From: Alteromonadaceae bacterium
GTDB lineage: Bacteria > Pseudomonadota > Gammaproteobacteria > Enterobacterales > Alteromonadaceae
Assembly (NCBI GenBank): GCA_013216015.1
Contig: JABSOI010000027.1
Coordinates: 1-64,000 of the forward strand
Direction of reading: 5' to 3'
DNA: 64,000 bases
Both the position numbers and the translations under genes were made by a program. Below the pieces are notes generated by a model, which saw only the letters and a program-made list of their open reading frames with translations, ran no database searches and was not told the DNA's origin. This document shows positions 20,460 to 31,320 of the stretch, in pieces. The number at the start of each line of letters is the position of its first letter. Within the stretch, counting starts at the first letter, position 1.

Positions 20460-20560
20460 CTTATTTACTACCTATCTACTGCTATTATCTATTACTGACA
20501 ACTGGCGGCTAGTTACTTTTAATGTACATACTTGTAATACTTCGAAATGTAATTGACCTG

Positions 20561-21511
20561 CTATTCCTTCAAAACATCAGGGTGGACAGCCTGGATGTTT
20601 TCTGCATCTAATTTATATGGAGTTATTTGATAGACATAATAATTTAACCAGTTTGTAAATAGTAAGCTGCCGTGACTGCGCCATGAACTTTTTGGTGAAT
20701 TTTCTACTTTATTATCAATATAATAATTTTCAGGAATTTTTACGTCTTTATTGATTTTTAGATCCCGTAGAAATTCCTCATGCAAAGTAGATGCGTCGTA
20801 TTCTGGATGACCAATTAAGTACACTTGTTGTTTATTTTTAGAAGCAACCAGGTAAACACCGGCCTGTTCAGATTCAGCTAAAATGTTTAATTCAGGAACA
20901 GATAAATAATCTGCTTTATCAATATAACCATAACGGGAATGCGGCACATTAAAGCATTCATCAAACCCTCTGGTTAATTGTTCTTTAGCATCAGTCGTAA
21001 TGTGCTTGAAGACCCCAGAAAGTTTTTCTTTTCGTAAGTGCCGGTTTAAACCATAATGATGATAAAGCGCTGCGTGGGCTCCCCAACACGAAAACATAGT
21101 TGAGGTAACATTCTTTTCTGCCCAGTCAAATACTTCACATATTTTGTCCCAAAAGGTTACCTGATCGTAATCTAGCATAGCTAATGGTGCACCGGTGATA
21201 ATTAAACCATCGTATTGCTTTTCTTTAATATCATCAAACAAACGATAAAAAGCGTCTAAGTGTTCTTGAGGAGTATTCTTTGATTCATTGGCGTGAATAC
21301 GAACAAATTCAACATTAATTTGCAATGGTGTATTTGCCAGCATACGTAAAATTTGAACCTCGGTTTCAATTTTGTTCGGCATTAAATTCAAAATCGCTAC
21401 TTCCATCGGACGGATCTCTTGATTCGCCGCGCGATGTTCTGACATCACGAAAATATTCTCTTTGTCTAACACAGATAAAGCAGGTAATTGATCCGGAATT
21501 TTAATTGGCAT
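20561..21511 (-). CDS. metA: Homoserine O-acyltransferase (succinyltransferase type)
   Basis: MetA activates homoserine with succinyl- (or acetyl-) CoA, the first committed step of methionine synthesis. The 316 residues contain the catalytic Cys in FSCWGAHAALYH (about 142), the oxyanion and Glu region PHSRYGYI, and the His-Glu pair in IGHPEYDAST (about 235-237). Acyl-CoA preference in this family cannot be read safely from the sequence. It is the first gene of metA-metH. A miniature inverted-repeat element ends only 22 bp before its start codon, so the promoter must lie inside or behind that element. I saw no MetJ box there. Confidence 0.95.
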   Translation of the reverse strand: MPIKIPDQLPALSVLDKENIFVMSEHRAANQEIRPMEVAILNLMPNKIETEVQILRMLANTPLQINVEFVRIHANESKNTPQEHLDAFYRLFDDIKEKQYDGLIITGAPLAMLDYDQVTFWDKICEVFDWAEKNVTSTMFSCWGAHAALYHHYGLNRHLRKEKLSGVFKHITTDAKEQLTRGFDECFNVPHSRYGYIDKADYLSVPELNILAESEQAGVYLVASKNKQQVYLIGHPEYDASTLHEEFLRDLKINKDVKIPENYYIDNKVENSPKSSWRSHGSLLFTNWLNYYVYQITPYKLDAENIQAVHPDVLKE

Positions 21512-21533
21512 AACGTTAACCTAATCAAGTAAT

Positions 21534-21690
21534 ACCTATTGTACTAAGTAAGTGATCACCCTCGATGGTCTAAATTTTCAATAGCTGCGTTGCCGACATG
21601 GCAGCTCTTAGGTTTTGTCTGGAACTAAAAACCTGTGCTCTTGAAAATTTATCCTCATCGATCCCTGACCACTAACTTAATACAATTGGT
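21534..21690. repeat. Short inverted-repeat element, family A, copy 2
   Basis: About 157 bp, the reverse-orientation copy of 3270-3430. It starts ACCTATTGTACTAAGTAAG and ends TACAATTGGT. Compared with copy 1 it has small differences in the middle (around the AGCTCTTAGG segment). It lies directly upstream of metA. Confidence 0.8.
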
Positions 21691-22112
21691 AAAAATACGT
21701 TTGCATGCAATGAACTTTTCTCAACAGGCAATCCATAAAATTGGTCCATACAAATTATGGTATTCAGATTCAGGATAGTTCAATCACATCATTTACACCC
21801 AAAAACTTCGAAAAACAGTGTGAGAGCTGAAATATGATCCGAAACAAAACAAAGAGAAGAGGGCAAAATATGTATGTTAATAATAGGTCTAAGTATGAAG
21901 ACATATACTTAACAATCATTTTATATGTTTTATCTTGGTAACCGTTTCTCAATCTGGGTCTCAACCCTGATATCTCAACTAGAATTCTGAACTTCCAAAA
22001 TCCTATATTTAAGAATAGTTTGAGTATAGGCTCTAATGTGACTTGGATTGCTAGAGATGTCAACATCTAAACGTATAGATGGCTAAATAAAAATATCAGG
22101 ACAGATTTTGAA
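21691..22112. other. Intergenic region between the metA element and the recA terminator
   Basis: No supported gene. A 98-codon ORF on the minus strand (21770-22066) has no recognisable domain, and the residue mix looks like translated AT-rich non-coding DNA. Confidence 0.5.
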
Positions 22113-22143
22113 CAAAAAAAAACCACTGCGAGTCAGTGGTTTT
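22113..22143 (-). terminator. Rho-independent terminator of recA
   Basis: A 10-bp stem AAAACCACTG / CAGTGGTTTT with a 5-base loop. On the minus strand it is followed by a run of nine or more T residues. It lies 41 bp past the recA stop codon. Confidence 0.9.
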
Positions 22144-22183
22144 TAAAGTCTTTTGAGTTATAAAACTTTTTATTTGAAAAGCG

Positions 22184-23212
22184 TTACTCTGTTACAGCTT
22201 CTTCTTCTTTTTCACTGCTATCAGCTTTTGCTAAACATTTAGCGCGTAAACGACTATCAATGTCTTTAGCCATTTCCGGATGTTCGCTTAAATACTTAGC
22301 AGCATTTGCTTTACCCTGACCAATGCGTTCGCCATTACAGCTGTACCATGCACCCGCTTTCTCAACCAATTCGTTTTTAACACCTAGTTCAATAAGCTCA
22401 CCCATGTTGTTAATACCTTCGCCATAAAGAATTTGAAATTCAGCTTGTTTGAACGGTGGTGCAATTTTGTTTTTAACAACTTTAACACGGGTTTCGTTAC
22501 CAATGATTGCATCACCATTTTTAACTGCCCCAATTCGACGAATGTCTAAACGTACCGAAGCGTAAAATTTAAGTGCATTACCACCCGTTGTAGTTTCAGG
22601 AGAACCAAACATAACACCAATTTTCATACGTATTTGGTTTATGAAGATCAACATGGTATTTGATTTTTTCAAGTTACCCGTTAATTTACGCATAGCTTGC
22701 GACAACATACGAGCTTGAAGCCCCATGTGTGAATCACCCATATCGCCTTCAATTTCAGCTTTAGGCGTTAAGGCAGCAACAGAATCTACCACTATAACGT
22801 CAATAGCACCTGAACGAGTTAACATATCAACAATTTCTAGTGCTTGCTCACCAGTGTCTGGTTGAGAAATTAACAGTTCGTTTATATTAACTCCCAATTT
22901 TTCAGCATAAACCGGATCAAGAGCATGCTCAGCATCAATAAAAGCACAAACTTTACCATTACGTTGCGCTTCAGCGATAACTTCTAATGTCAGTGTTGTT
23001 TTACCACTTGATTCAGGACCATAAATTTCGACTACACGTCCTAAAGGTAAACCACCAGCACCTAACGCAATATCTAACCCTAAAGAACCAGTAGAAATTG
23101 TTTCTATGTCCATAGTTTTATTATCGCCAAGTTTCATGATTGAACCTTTACCGAATTGACGTTCAATTTGACTTAATGCTGCTACTAATGCTTTTTCTTT
23201 ATTTGTGTCCAT
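22184..23212 (-). CDS. recA: Recombinase RecA
   Basis: RecA forms filaments on single-stranded DNA for strand exchange and triggers LexA self-cleavage. The 342 residues show Walker [10 protein letters not shown] near 67, Walker [11 protein letters not shown] near 140, the allosteric loop L2 [20 protein letters not shown] near 200 and an acidic C-terminal tail ending [11 protein letters not shown]. Length is normal. A LexA box lies 52 bp upstream and a terminator follows. It is divergent from mutS. Confidence 0.99.
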   Translation of the reverse strand: MDTNKEKALVAALSQIERQFGKGSIMKLGDNKTMDIETISTGSLGLDIALGAGGLPLGRVVEIYGPESSGKTTLTLEVIAEAQRNGKVCAFIDAEHALDPVYAEKLGVNINELLISQPDTGEQALEIVDMLTRSGAIDVIVVDSVAALTPKAEIEGDMGDSHMGLQARMLSQAMRKLTGNLKKSNTMLIFINQIRMKIGVMFGSPETTTGGNALKFYASVRLDIRRIGAVKNGDAIIGNETRVKVVKNKIAPPFKQAEFQILYGEGINNMGELIELGVKNELVEKAGAWYSCNGERIGQGKANAAKYLSEHPEMAKDIDSRLRAKCLAKADSSEKEEEAVTE

Positions 23213-23263
23213 TTATCGCTCCACGAGGTCGATGGTCTAATATATTTCAATAACGCAATTATA

Positions 23264-23279
23264 CTGTATAGCTGTACAG
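23264..23279 (-). promoter_or_regulatory. LexA (SOS) box of recA
   Basis: CTGTATAGCTGTACAG fits the gammaproteobacterial consensus CTGT-N8-ACAG exactly, and the flanks TA and TA extend the dyad. It is placed where recA promoters carry it, 52 bp ahead of the start codon. Confidence 0.9.
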
Positions 23280-23574
23280 TATCAAGTGATTTTATTAGTT
23301 TTTATCTTTTGCTATTCTACGATACAACTTAACTCATTGTAAAATAGTACAATAAACATAAAACCTTAATGGAAATAATTTTATTTTTCTATTGGTTATA
23401 CTGTTTATTCCAGAATACTTGAATATAGATGTTATAAGTCTATTGTTTACTAACAGTATTTTTCACAAATAAAGAAAGCCATGCGATACTTCCTTATGGC
23501 ATAATTGTTTTTATCAATGCCTTTGCTTTAACAAAACCCTGAATTAATAACCTCACACGAAGTATTTACTGATA

Positions 23575-26166
23575 ATGACCACTCCAGATAAAGATCTTGC
23601 TTCGCATACTCCAATGATGCGCCAGTACTTAACAATTAAAGCTGAATTTCCCAATATACTCATTTTTTACCGCATGGGAGATTTTTATGAATTATTTTTT
23701 GATGACGCCAAAAAGGCTTCCGATTTATTAGACATATCACTGACCGCCCGTGGTAAAACAGGTGGAAATGCCATACCAATGGCTGGTGTTCCCTATCATG
23801 CGGTGGAAAATTATTTAGCTAAGCTGATCAAGCTGGGGGAGTCTGTTGCCATTTGCGAACAGATTGGCGATCCAGCGACTAGCAAAGGGCCTGTAGAACG
23901 AAAAGTAGTTCGAGTCGTTACTCCTGGTACAGTCAGTGATGAAGCTTTATTAACCGACAGACAAGATAATCTTATCGTAGCTGTGTGTGACAACAGCCAA
24001 ACTAAAATCAGTCATTCAACAATAGGTTTTGGTTTAGCTTATCTGGATATGACAAGTGGTCGATTTGTTGTAACTGAACCGCAGACCAAAGAGCAATTAC
24101 AAGCAGAATTACAACGACTTTCTCCAGCTGAACTATTGTATTCGGAATCTTTCAGCGACACGACTGTATTTCAAAATTGCAAAGGTCTGCGTCGACGTCC
24201 TGATTGGGAGTTTGATCTTGATACTGCAACGTCTTTACTGAATAAACAATTTGGCACCAAGGAATTAACAGGTTTTGGGGTAAGTGAAAAAGTATTAGGT
24301 TTATCAGCCGCTGGCTGTTTATTTCAATACGTAAAAGACACTCAACGCACAGCCCTTCCTCATATCCGTTCTATTATTGCCGAGTCTTCAGCATCAGGAG
24401 TTATTTTAGATGCCGCAACCCGAAGAAATTTAGAATTGACACAAAATTTACAAGGGGGCCATGGCAATACCTTAGCGTCAATATTGGATAAAAGCGCAAC
24501 ACCAATGGGCTCCCGTTTATTAAAACGCTGGTTACATTTTCCACTGCGCGATTTAACCATCTTGAACAATCGTCAAAATACCATTAGTGATATTTTAGAA
24601 CATGATTTACACACAGATTTACATCAATTACTTAAACATTTAGGAGATGTGGAACGAATTATTGCCCGTATCGCATTACGTTCAGCAAGACCTCGTGATT
24701 TCGCCCGTTTAAGAAACGCCTTACAACAATTACCTGCAATACAAGAAATTTTAGTTTTATGTCCCAAAGGGTATTTACAAACTTTAGCTAAACAAAGTAT
24801 GCCCCAGGTTGATGTGCAGAATTTATTGGAAAAAGCACTGATAGAAAACCCTCCCGTGCTTATTCGTGATGGTGGGGTCATTGCCCCGGGTTACCATCAG
24901 GAATTAGATATACTTCGTGATTTAAGCCAAGGTGCCACAGACTTTTTAGCTCAGTTAGAGCAAAGAGAGAAAGAGCGTACTGGTATTCAAAGTCTGAAGG
25001 TTGGCTATAATAAAGTACATGGATTTTATATTGAAATAAGTCGCAGTGCCGCAAATGATGTTCCACCAGAATATATTCGTCGCCAGACATTAAAGAACAA
25101 TGAAAGGTTTATTACGGAAGAATTAAAATCTCACGAAGAAAAAGTACTAAGTGCCCAAAGTAAATTTTTAGCATTAGAAAAACGCCTTTATGATGAAATA
25201 TTTGATCTGGTGATGCCACACTTGGAAAATCTGCAAATACTTGCCCAAGCTGTTGCAGAATTAGATGTATTAAATACTTTTGCCGAACGCGCTGAAACAC
25301 TTAATTATGTAAAGCCTGATTTAACCATTGAAACTGGCATTGATATTGAAGCAGGTCGTCATCCTGTCGTTGAACAAATGACCACGGAAGCATTTATTGC
25401 CAACCCCGTTGTATTGAATGAACAACGAAAAATGTTAATTATTACCGGCCCGAACATGGGGGGTAAATCAACTTATATGCGCCAGACAGCTTTAATTGTT
25501 TTACTTGCTCATATTGGTTGCTATGTTCCTGCCGATGGAGCGGTTATTGGTATGGTGGATCGTATATTTACCCGTATCGGGGCATCTGATGATCTTGCCA
25601 GCGGACGCTCAACCTTTATGGTAGAAATGACAGAAACCGCCAATATTTTGCATAATGCCACTAAAAAAAGTTTAATCTTACTCGATGAAATTGGTCGGGG
25701 AACCAGTACCTATGATGGTTTGTCGTTAGCATGGGCTTGCACAGAAATGCTGGCAAAACAAACCAAAGCGTTCACGCTATTCGCAACACACTATTTTGAA
25801 TTAACTATATTGGCTGATCAAATAGAAAGCCTGGCGAATGTTCATTTAGATGCAGTTGAGCACGACGACAAGATTATTTTTATGCATGCGGTTCAAGAAG
25901 GTGCCGCCAGCAAAAGCTTTGGCTTGCAGGTTGCGCAATTAGCTGGTGTACCAAAAGCAGTAATTCATCGTGCCAAACAAAGATTAGCTGAATTGGAAAA
26001 ACTTCAGGCTCCATCAATATTACCTGCCGATACTGATGTCTTTGAACAATTATCGTTAGTCGACAGCAGCCATCCCGTTGTTGATGCCTTGCGTAATACA
26101 GATGTTAACGATTTAAGCCCTAAGCAAGCGTTAGATTTATTGTTTAAGTTGAAAGAAAAACTATAA
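23575..26166 (+). CDS. mutS: DNA mismatch repair protein MutS
   Basis: MutS recognises base mismatches and small loops and recruits MutL. The 863 residues follow the family order: mismatch-binding domain I with the Phe-x-Glu wedge ([11 protein letters not shown], about 28-39), connector, core and clamp domains (about 130-560), then the ATPase with Walker [10 protein letters not shown] near 625 and [16 protein letters not shown] near 705. The C-terminal HTH and tetramerisation tail ends [10 protein letters not shown]. The ATG has only a weak ribosome-binding site. The position between recA and rpoS is conserved in Alteromonadales. Confidence 0.98.
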   Translation: MTTPDKDLASHTPMMRQYLTIKAEFPNILIFYRMGDFYELFFDDAKKASDLLDISLTARGKTGGNAIPMAGVPYHAVENYLAKLIKLGESVAICEQIGDPATSKGPVERKVVRVVTPGTVSDEALLTDRQDNLIVAVCDNSQTKISHSTIGFGLAYLDMTSGRFVVTEPQTKEQLQAELQRLSPAELLYSESFSDTTVFQNCKGLRRRPDWEFDLDTATSLLNKQFGTKELTGFGVSEKVLGLSAAGCLFQYVKDTQRTALPHIRSIIAESSASGVILDAATRRNLELTQNLQGGHGNTLASILDKSATPMGSRLLKRWLHFPLRDLTILNNRQNTISDILEHDLHTDLHQLLKHLGDVERIIARIALRSARPRDFARLRNALQQLPAIQEILVLCPKGYLQTLAKQSMPQVDVQNLLEKALIENPPVLIRDGGVIAPGYHQELDILRDLSQGATDFLAQLEQREKERTGIQSLKVGYNKVHGFYIEISRSAANDVPPEYIRRQTLKNNERFITEELKSHEEKVLSAQSKFLALEKRLYDEIFDLVMPHLENLQILAQAVAELDVLNTFAERAETLNYVKPDLTIETGIDIEAGRHPVVEQMTTEAFIANPVVLNEQRKMLIITGPNMGGKSTYMRQTALIVLLAHIGCYVPADGAVIGMVDRIFTRIGASDDLASGRSTFMVEMTETANILHNATKKSLILLDEIGRGTSTYDGLSLAWACTEMLAKQTKAFTLFATHYFELTILADQIESLANVHLDAVEHDDKIIFMHAVQEGAASKSFGLQVAQLAGVPKAVIHRAKQRLAELEKLQAPSILPADTDVFEQLSLVDSSHPVVDALRNTDVNDLSPKQALDLLFKLKEKL

Positions 26167-26194
26167 AATTTATCCACTAAAAAACTAACAAAGC

Positions 26195-26225
26195 TAAAAA
26201 AGCCAGCAACACTGCTGGCTTTTTT
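26195..26225. terminator. Bidirectional terminator between mutS and rpoS
   Basis: Stem AAAAAAGCCAGC / GCTGGCTTTTTT with a 6-base loop, giving a T-run on both strands. It separates the convergent mutS (+) and rpoS (-) genes. Confidence 0.9.
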
Positions 26226-26276
26226 GTTTCTATTTAATTATTGACTAATTATTTCGAATGATAACTTAGGAACTAA

Positions 26277-27203
26277 TTACTCTTGAAAAATTGCTTCAAT
26301 AGATAAATTTTGTTGACTCAAAATGTCACGTAAACGCTTTAATGCCTCAACTTGAATTTGACGAACACGTTCTCGGGTTAACCCTATTTCAACACCAACA
26401 TCTTCCAATGTTGCTGCTTCATAACCTAATAAACCAAAACGCCTTGCCAGTACTTCCCTTTGTTTAAAATTTAAGTCATTCAACCAATGTACAATATTAT
26501 CTTTAATGTCAGTTGCTTGTAGATGACTTTCTGGCTCACCTCCTTTTTCATCTGGAATAACATCTAATAATGCTTTATCGGTATCACCACTGAACGGAGA
26601 ATCAACTGAAGTAATTCTTTCGTTCAAACGCAACATTTTGCTCACATCACTTACCGACACATCCAGAGATTTCGCAATATCTTCAGCGGTTGGTTCATGA
26701 TCTAATTTTTGTACTAATTCCCTTGCTGTGCGTAAATATATATTGAGTTCTTTGACCACATGAATAGGCAAACGTATGGTACGCGTTTGATTCATTATAG
26801 CTCTTTCAATGGTTTGACGTATCCACCACGTCGCATAAGTTGAAAATCTAAAACCACGTTCTGGATCAAATTTTTCTACTGCGCGGATCAAGCCCAAATT
26901 ACCTTCTTCAATTAAATCTAATAAAGGTAAGCCGCGGTTGTTATACCGGCGGGCAATTTTTACAACTAAACGTAAATTACTTTCAATCATACGTTTACGT
27001 GAGGGTTCGTCACCTTTTAGTGCAAGGCGCGAAAAGTAAACTTCTTCTTCTGCCGTTAAAAGAGGTGAACATCCAATTTCGCTTAAATATAACTGGGTTG
27101 CATCTAAATTTGACGATGTTTCTTCCTGATTCACTGTAGTCTCTTCCCCTGATTTTTTTTTATCATCTATCTCAAATCTTTGTAATTGTTGTACTTTTGA
27201 CAT
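26277..27203 (-). CDS. rpoS: RNA polymerase sigma factor RpoS
   Basis: RpoS is the general stress and stationary-phase sigma factor. The 308 residues contain region 1.2 ([20 protein letters not shown]), region 2 ([20 protein letters not shown] and the -10 helix [19 protein letters not shown]), region 3 and region 4 with the -35 HTH ([19 protein letters not shown]). The N-terminus is somewhat shorter than the 330 residues of E. coli. It is encoded downstream of nlpD with an 89-bp gap. In E. coli the main rpoS promoter lies inside nlpD, and the same arrangement is possible here. Confidence 0.97.
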   Translation of the reverse strand: MSKVQQLQRFEIDDKKKSGEETTVNQEETSSNLDATQLYLSEIGCSPLLTAEEEVYFSRLALKGDEPSRKRMIESNLRLVVKIARRYNNRGLPLLDLIEEGNLGLIRAVEKFDPERGFRFSTYATWWIRQTIERAIMNQTRTIRLPIHVVKELNIYLRTARELVQKLDHEPTAEDIAKSLDVSVSDVSKMLRLNERITSVDSPFSGDTDKALLDVIPDEKGGEPESHLQATDIKDNIVHWLNDLNFKQREVLARRFGLLGYEAATLEDVGVEIGLTRERVRQIQVEALKRLRDILSQQNLSIEAIFQE

Positions 27204-27292
27204 GCTATATCTCCCGTATAGGCAAAATTAAATTAGTGATTAAACATTCGCATTAACTCCCTTTTTCATTATCAATCATTACTTGGGTAACG

Positions 27293-28180
27293 CTATTTTT
27301 TTGGCAAATACTTCAGTGGATTAACTGATTTTCCACGAAAGCGAACTTCAAAATGAAGCATGACTCTTTGCGCATCCGTTTTTCCCATTTTTGCAATTAA
27401 CTCACCAGCTTTCACTAATTGTTGCTCGTCAACTAGTATTTTATCGTTGTGTGCATAAGCGCTCAGATAATCGTCATTATGTTTAATAATGACTAATTTC
27501 CCGTAACCTCTTAATGCATTACCGGCATACACAACCTTGCCGCCTGCTGCGGCTTTTACTTTATCACCGCGTGTTCCTGCGATGTCTATACCTTTATTAC
27601 CTTGTATTGCAGTGGAATAAGTAGCAATCATTTTACCTTTTGCCGGCCATTGCCATTTTCTTATTTTTTGGGAAAATTCGATCATCGGCCATGAAGGTTT
27701 TTCGCTTACTTTTTCTTCACTTACCGTCTCACCATACTCCTGCTTTTTAATCTGTGCAACTGCTTTTTTTATCTTCTTATTAGTCTTTATACTAGTATTT
27801 TTATTCTGTTTTATTGTGGAGCTATTACTCTGGTTGACCTGTAGCCTTTGAGAAGGTGTTTTTTCTGATAAAATTAATTTTTGACCCGGATAAATTTTAT
27901 AAGGAGATAATATCTTATTTAATTTTGCTATGGTACGAACATCAAGATCTGACCGCCAGGCAATCGAATATAATGTTTCACCAGTTTTTACATAGTATTC
28001 AGTGGCTTGAGTGCTACTTTTAACCCGTTGATTTAACGGCACAGAGCCTTGAACACTAATCACAGGTGCTGGGGTATTTCGATTTGAACAACTAATGAGC
28101 AACAGAGAAAACAAGCACAGGCATATACCTTTCCTTCCCCATTTCAATGGCCACTCAATTTTTGCTCGATAAAAAGTCAT
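27293..28180 (-). CDS. nlpD: NlpD-like murein hydrolase activator lipoprotein
   Basis: NlpD activates the amidase AmiC during cell separation. The 295 residues carry a signal with the lipobox LLISC (Cys about 31), a LysM peptidoglycan-binding domain (about 61-105, YYVKTGETLYSIAWR to YPGQKLILS), a basic Lys/Asn-rich linker and a LytM domain (about 190-292). The zinc motif HxxxD of active M23 enzymes reads NKGID here, and HxH reads LHFEV. The domain is therefore degenerate, as expected for an activator rather than an enzyme. Confidence 0.94.
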   Translation of the reverse strand: MTFYRAKIEWPLKWGRKGICLCLFSLLLISCSNRNTPAPVISVQGSVPLNQRVKSSTQATEYYVKTGETLYSIAWRSDLDVRTIAKLNKILSPYKIYPGQKLILSEKTPSQRLQVNQSNSSTIKQNKNTSIKTNKKIKKAVAQIKKQEYGETVSEEKVSEKPSWPMIEFSQKIRKWQWPAKGKMIATYSTAIQGNKGIDIAGTRGDKVKAAAGGKVVYAGNALRGYGKLVIIKHNDDYLSAYAHNDKILVDEQQLVKAGELIAKMGKTDAQRVMLHFEVRFRGKSVNPLKYLPKK

Positions 28181-28261
28181 TCGTTAAAATAATTCCCTTC
28201 CAGGTAGCATATTTAAATTTGATACTTTAGTAATTAATGTAATAAAACTTATGTAGTAAAA

Positions 28262-28840
28262 CTAGTGCATTAAAAACAAGACAATAGCAATTAATATAAC
28301 AACTAACCATCCAATTACGTCGATATATTTTTTTAATTTTTGCTCCACAGTTTTTCCGCCCCATTTGATAAGACCTGCGACAAGAAAAAATCTCATTCCA
28401 CGTCCAACAGTAGAAGCAATGACAAAGGGAATAAATGCCATTTGTAATACCCCTGCGCTTACGGTAAACAGTTTATAAGGGATAGGAGAAAAACCTGCAA
28501 TGAATACTACCCATACGCCCCATCGCTCAAACCAGGCCATAATGGTATCGAGTTTGCCTTGATAGCCCAATTCAATCACTATTGGGTGGATCCAGGGATC
28601 GAACATATAAAATCCCAAACCATAACCCACTATACCGCCTATAACGGACGCAACGGTTGTTAAAGTTGCAAATGACCACGCTTTTTTGGGTTGAGCTAAA
28701 ACCATAGGTGCCAATAAGACATCCGGAGGAACAGGAAAAAATATTGATTCAGAAAAAGTTAACAACGCTAATATTCTTGGTGCAAACTTATGCTCTGCCC
28801 AACGCAATGTCCAGGCATACAATGAGGAAAATATTTTCAA
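28262..28840 (-). CDS. YqaA/DedA-type membrane protein (VTT domain)
   Basis: A 192-residue inner-membrane protein of the VTT (SNARE-associated, DedA-like) superfamily, YqaA branch. It has the amphipathic re-entrant pattern [14 protein letters not shown] near 35 and the family signature [18 protein letters not shown] near 115-132, followed by a Gly-Arg motif (VGRGMRFF). DedA relatives flip polyprenyl or phospholipid carriers, but the YqaA branch has no settled role. Its start overlaps the pcm stop by 4 bp (ATGA type), so it belongs to the surE-pcm-yqaA-nlpD-rpoS run. Confidence 0.9.
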   Translation of the reverse strand: MKIFSSLYAWTLRWAEHKFAPRILALLTFSESIFFPVPPDVLLAPMVLAQPKKAWSFATLTTVASVIGGIVGYGLGFYMFDPWIHPIVIELGYQGKLDTIMAWFERWGVWVVFIAGFSPIPYKLFTVSAGVLQMAFIPFVIASTVGRGMRFFLVAGLIKWGGKTVEQKLKKYIDVIGWLVVILIAIVLFLMH

Positions 28841-29499
28841 GAAACAGCTCCCGGTACTAATGGCACAAAACGCACCGCTTCTATTTGCTTTTCGTGGTAT
28901 TGATCGCCATCACGGGTAATAATTTTCAAGACTTGCGTTTGTTCACCAACCGGAATAATTAACCGGCCACCGTCCGTTAATTGATCAAGTAAAGCTTGAG
29001 GAACCTCATTAGGGGCAGCAGTTACTATAATAGCTTCAAACGGTGCTTTGCTATGCCAGCCTTTCCAGCCATCTCCATGTTTCATCGAAACGTTATGTAA
29101 GTCCATTAACTGCAAACGTCTTTTAGCTTGCCATTGCAAAGCTTTAATTCGTTCAACCGAAAATACCTTCTGGGTTAGTTGCGCTAAAATAGCGGTTTGA
29201 TAACCAGAGCCTGTACCTATTTCTAAAATACTAGCCGGCATACCATCATCTAACAATAATTCAGACATTTTCGCCACAATATAGGGTTGAGAAATGGTTT
29301 GCCCTTGTCCTATCGGTAATGCGGTATTATCGTATGCTTTATGCGCTAATATCTCCGGCACAAAAATATGCCGGGGAGTACGAGCTATTACTTGTAACAC
29401 TCTTTGATTAGATATGCCTTCAGCATGTAGCTTTTGCGCAAGGATTACCCCGCTCCGTGTCGACTTCCCACTAATTCGACTTCCGACTCTGATATTCAT
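28837..29499 (-). CDS. pcm: Protein-L-isoaspartate O-methyltransferase
   Basis: Pcm repairs isoaspartyl residues in aged proteins with S-adenosylmethionine. The 220 residues contain the family active-site segment [16 protein letters not shown] near 70, the SAM motif [14 protein letters not shown] near 98 and the later motif [18 protein letters not shown]. The length is typical (E. coli 208) with a slightly longer N-terminus; a later start is possible. It lies between surE and the yqaA-type gene, the conserved stress-survival cluster. Confidence 0.96.
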   Translation of the reverse strand: MNIRVGSRISGKSTRSGVILAQKLHAEGISNQRVLQVIARTPRHIFVPEILAHKAYDNTALPIGQGQTISQPYIVAKMSELLLDDGMPASILEIGTGSGYQTAILAQLTQKVFSVERIKALQWQAKRRLQLMDLHNVSMKHGDGWKGWHSKAPFEAIIVTAAPNEVPQALLDQLTDGGRLIIPVGEQTQVLKIITRDGDQYHEKQIEAVRFVPLVPGAVS

Positions 29500-29565
29500 T
29501 TTACTGCCTTTATTTTGCTGTTCCGGTTATTATCCATTAGTCATTAGGTTTATCAGATAATTGAG

Positions 29566-30318
29566 CTAAATTGATAACTCACTCATCCATTCGGTCATTA
29601 TTGCCATACTTTTATATGCCGTCATATCAACAGTCAGCGGTGTTACAGAAGCATAACCATTGGCGATGGCATGAAAATCAGTACCCTGAGCCACATCTGA
29701 TCCCTCTCCTAATGAGCCATACCAATAAATATCTCTATGCCAGGGATCTTTCATTTTCTTCATTGTTTCTGCTTTATGCCTATGACCAAGTCTTGTTACC
29801 CTAATACCTTTTAATTCTGACAAGGGGATATCAGGCACATTTATGTTAAGTATTTGATCACTCGGCAATGGGTGTTCTTTTAGTCTTTGTATCAATTTAG
29901 CAGCAACCACAGCAGCGGTTTGATAATATTCTTCATTCTTGCCTACCAAAGACACCGCAATAGCAGGCAGTCCCATATGTCGACCTTCTGTGGCAGCAGC
30001 AATCGTACCAGAATATAAAGTATCGTCACCTAAATTAGCACCATTATTAATGCCCGCAACAACTAAATCTGGCGGAGTTTTTGATATCTGGCTAATGCCT
30101 AAATGCACAGAATCTGTCGGTGTTCCATTAACTGAAACGAAGCCATTGTCTAATGTTTGTGTCCTGAGAGGATTTAACAAAGTTAAAGAATTACTTGCAC
30201 CACTGCAGTTACGATCAGGGGCAACAACAGTAACCTTTGAAAATTTTGCGAGTTCTTCATGCAACACTTTAATACCGAGAGCATTTACACCGTCATCATT
30301 ACTTAATAAAATATTCAA
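29566..30318 (-). CDS. surE: 5'/3'-nucleotidase SurE
   Basis: SurE is a metal-dependent survival phosphatase acting on nucleoside monophosphates. The 250 residues begin with the invariant [14 protein letters not shown] (metal ligands Asp8, Asp9) and contain [14 protein letters not shown] near 100 and the later NGYASVTPL. No ATG exists at the expected start. Family members begin with a residue or two before ILLSNDDG, which corresponds to TTG at 30316-30318 with GGA 7 bp ahead. Another TTG at 30330 would add four residues. In the ancestral cluster truD precedes surE directly; here 5.6 kb separates them. Confidence 0.93.
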   Translation of the reverse strand: MNILLSNDDGVNALGIKVLHEELAKFSKVTVVAPDRNCSGASNSLTLLNPLRTQTLDNGFVSVNGTPTDSVHLGISQISKTPPDLVVAGINNGANLGDDTLYSGTIAAATEGRHMGLPAIAVSLVGKNEEYYQTAAVVAAKLIQRLKEHPLPSDQILNINVPDIPLSELKGIRVTRLGHRHKAETMKKMKDPWHRDIYWYGSLGEGSDVAQGTDFHAIANGYASVTPLTVDMTAYKSMAIMTEWMSELSI

Positions 30319-30347
30319 TTCAACATCCAAAGACTTACACCAATTTC

Positions 30348-30367
30348 ACTGACCCACACGTTCAGTC
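30348..30367. repeat. 20-bp direct repeat, surE-side boundary of the islet
   Basis: ACTGACCCACACGTTCAGTC is identical to 35973-35992, inside the 3' end of truD. On the minus strand it encodes the same TERVGQ segment found at the TruD C-terminus, followed by a stop. It is therefore a duplicated scrap of truD left beside surE. Confidence 0.85.
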
Positions 30368-30766
30368 GCCAAAACCAACATATCAACTTACATAACAACA
30401 ACTTAACGCAATAAAAACCTATACTACACACTAGAAAAACAGGAAAAAACTGGAAAATAAACCACCTAAAATACAATGGCTTCCATTTTCTTCATTTTGA
30501 AAAAGTACTTTATAATGGTACTCTTTTTTTATGTTTTAATGTAAATTTATTTCTCATTATATGCCATCTATAAAGCTGCGAGTGAAAGTCTTACATTTTA
30601 CATTAAATTTAAAAAAAAGACCTCAGGTATCTTCTTAACAAGCTTCATTGAGGCGTTTGATTTCAATTGAATCACTATTGGGCTATGGGTCTGAAACAGC
30701 CGCCAAAATTAACTTTTAATGTTAAATAACAATCACTTAAGCATACAAACACCATATTACACCCCG

Positions 30767-30924
30767 GATCAAAGGGGTCAGTGGATCAGAGTAATTGATT
30801 GGAGAAATAATGCGTTCATCACCGAAAAAGAGGGGTGATATAAAATCGAAAATATAGAAAAGGATTGATAAATCATTAGATATGGGGCCGATTTGATTTA
30901 TCAATTACTCTGACCTCTTTGATC
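30767..30924. repeat. Inverted-repeat element family D, full copy
   Basis: About 158 bp with arms GATCAAAGGGGTCAG...AGAGTAATTGAT and the mirrored ATCAATTACTCTGACC...CTTTGATC. The right-hand 53 bp recurs as a direct repeat at 31859-31911. The GGGGTCAGAGTAATT type of end is often seen near REP-associated tyrosine transposases in marine gammaproteobacteria; that link is my inference. The rest of 30368-30969 shows no gene. Confidence 0.7.
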
Positions 30925-30969
30925 TGTTTTCTTAGAAACCAAACCAGAAATTAAACGGGTAATTATAGG

Positions 30970-31320
30970 TTATCGGTACATTAAACAATGTTTGATTAAC
31001 TGCTCTTTAACGGATTGCCGCTGGCCTAATAAAAGCAAAGTGGTTACAACTGTTTCGTTATCCAGTACATTGACTTCATATAAGAGTCTATAACCGTTTA
31101 TGTTCGCTTCACGAACACTTGATATACCTGCTATATCAAATATGCTCTGTGATACAGGATAAATCAGAGGGTTGCTGCGAACAGCATCTTCAAAAATCTC
31201 AGTTGTATCTTCAATTTTTTCTATTACGCTGATCTCATTATTCCATCGTGAAAAATGAGCAATAGTCAGATCAGTTGAATTGTTAAATGTTTCGGTGTAT
31301 TCAATTACTGCTTGTGTCAT
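30970..31320 (-). CDS. RelE/ParE-superfamily toxin
   Basis: A 116-residue protein with the compact alpha-alpha-beta lay-out of RelE/ParE toxins: an N-terminal helix pair, IYPVSQSIFDIAGISSVREA, then the core strands NINGYRLLYEVN and TVVTTLLLLGQRQ. Its start overlaps the antitoxin gene by 20 bp, the normal antitoxin-first arrangement. Whether it cleaves mRNA (RelE) or inhibits gyrase (ParE) cannot be decided from the sequence. The protein looks intact. Confidence 0.8.
   Translation of the reverse strand: MTQAVIEYTETFNNSTDLTIAHFSRWNNEISVIEKIEDTTEIFEDAVRSNPLIYPVSQSIFDIAGISSVREANINGYRLLYEVNVLDNETVVTTLLLLGQRQSVKEQLIKHCLMYR

Noticed and set aside
20460-20560. Possible cobalamin riboswitch before metH
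   Set aside because: The 101-bp gap is too short and contains no B12-box-like sequence.
21512-21533. Possible MetJ operator before metA
   Set aside because: No AGACGTCT-like repeats were found in the gap or in the adjacent element.
21770-22066. 98-codon open frame on the minus strand between metA and recA
   Set aside because: No domain, no neighbour link and a residue mix typical of translated AT-rich intergenic DNA.
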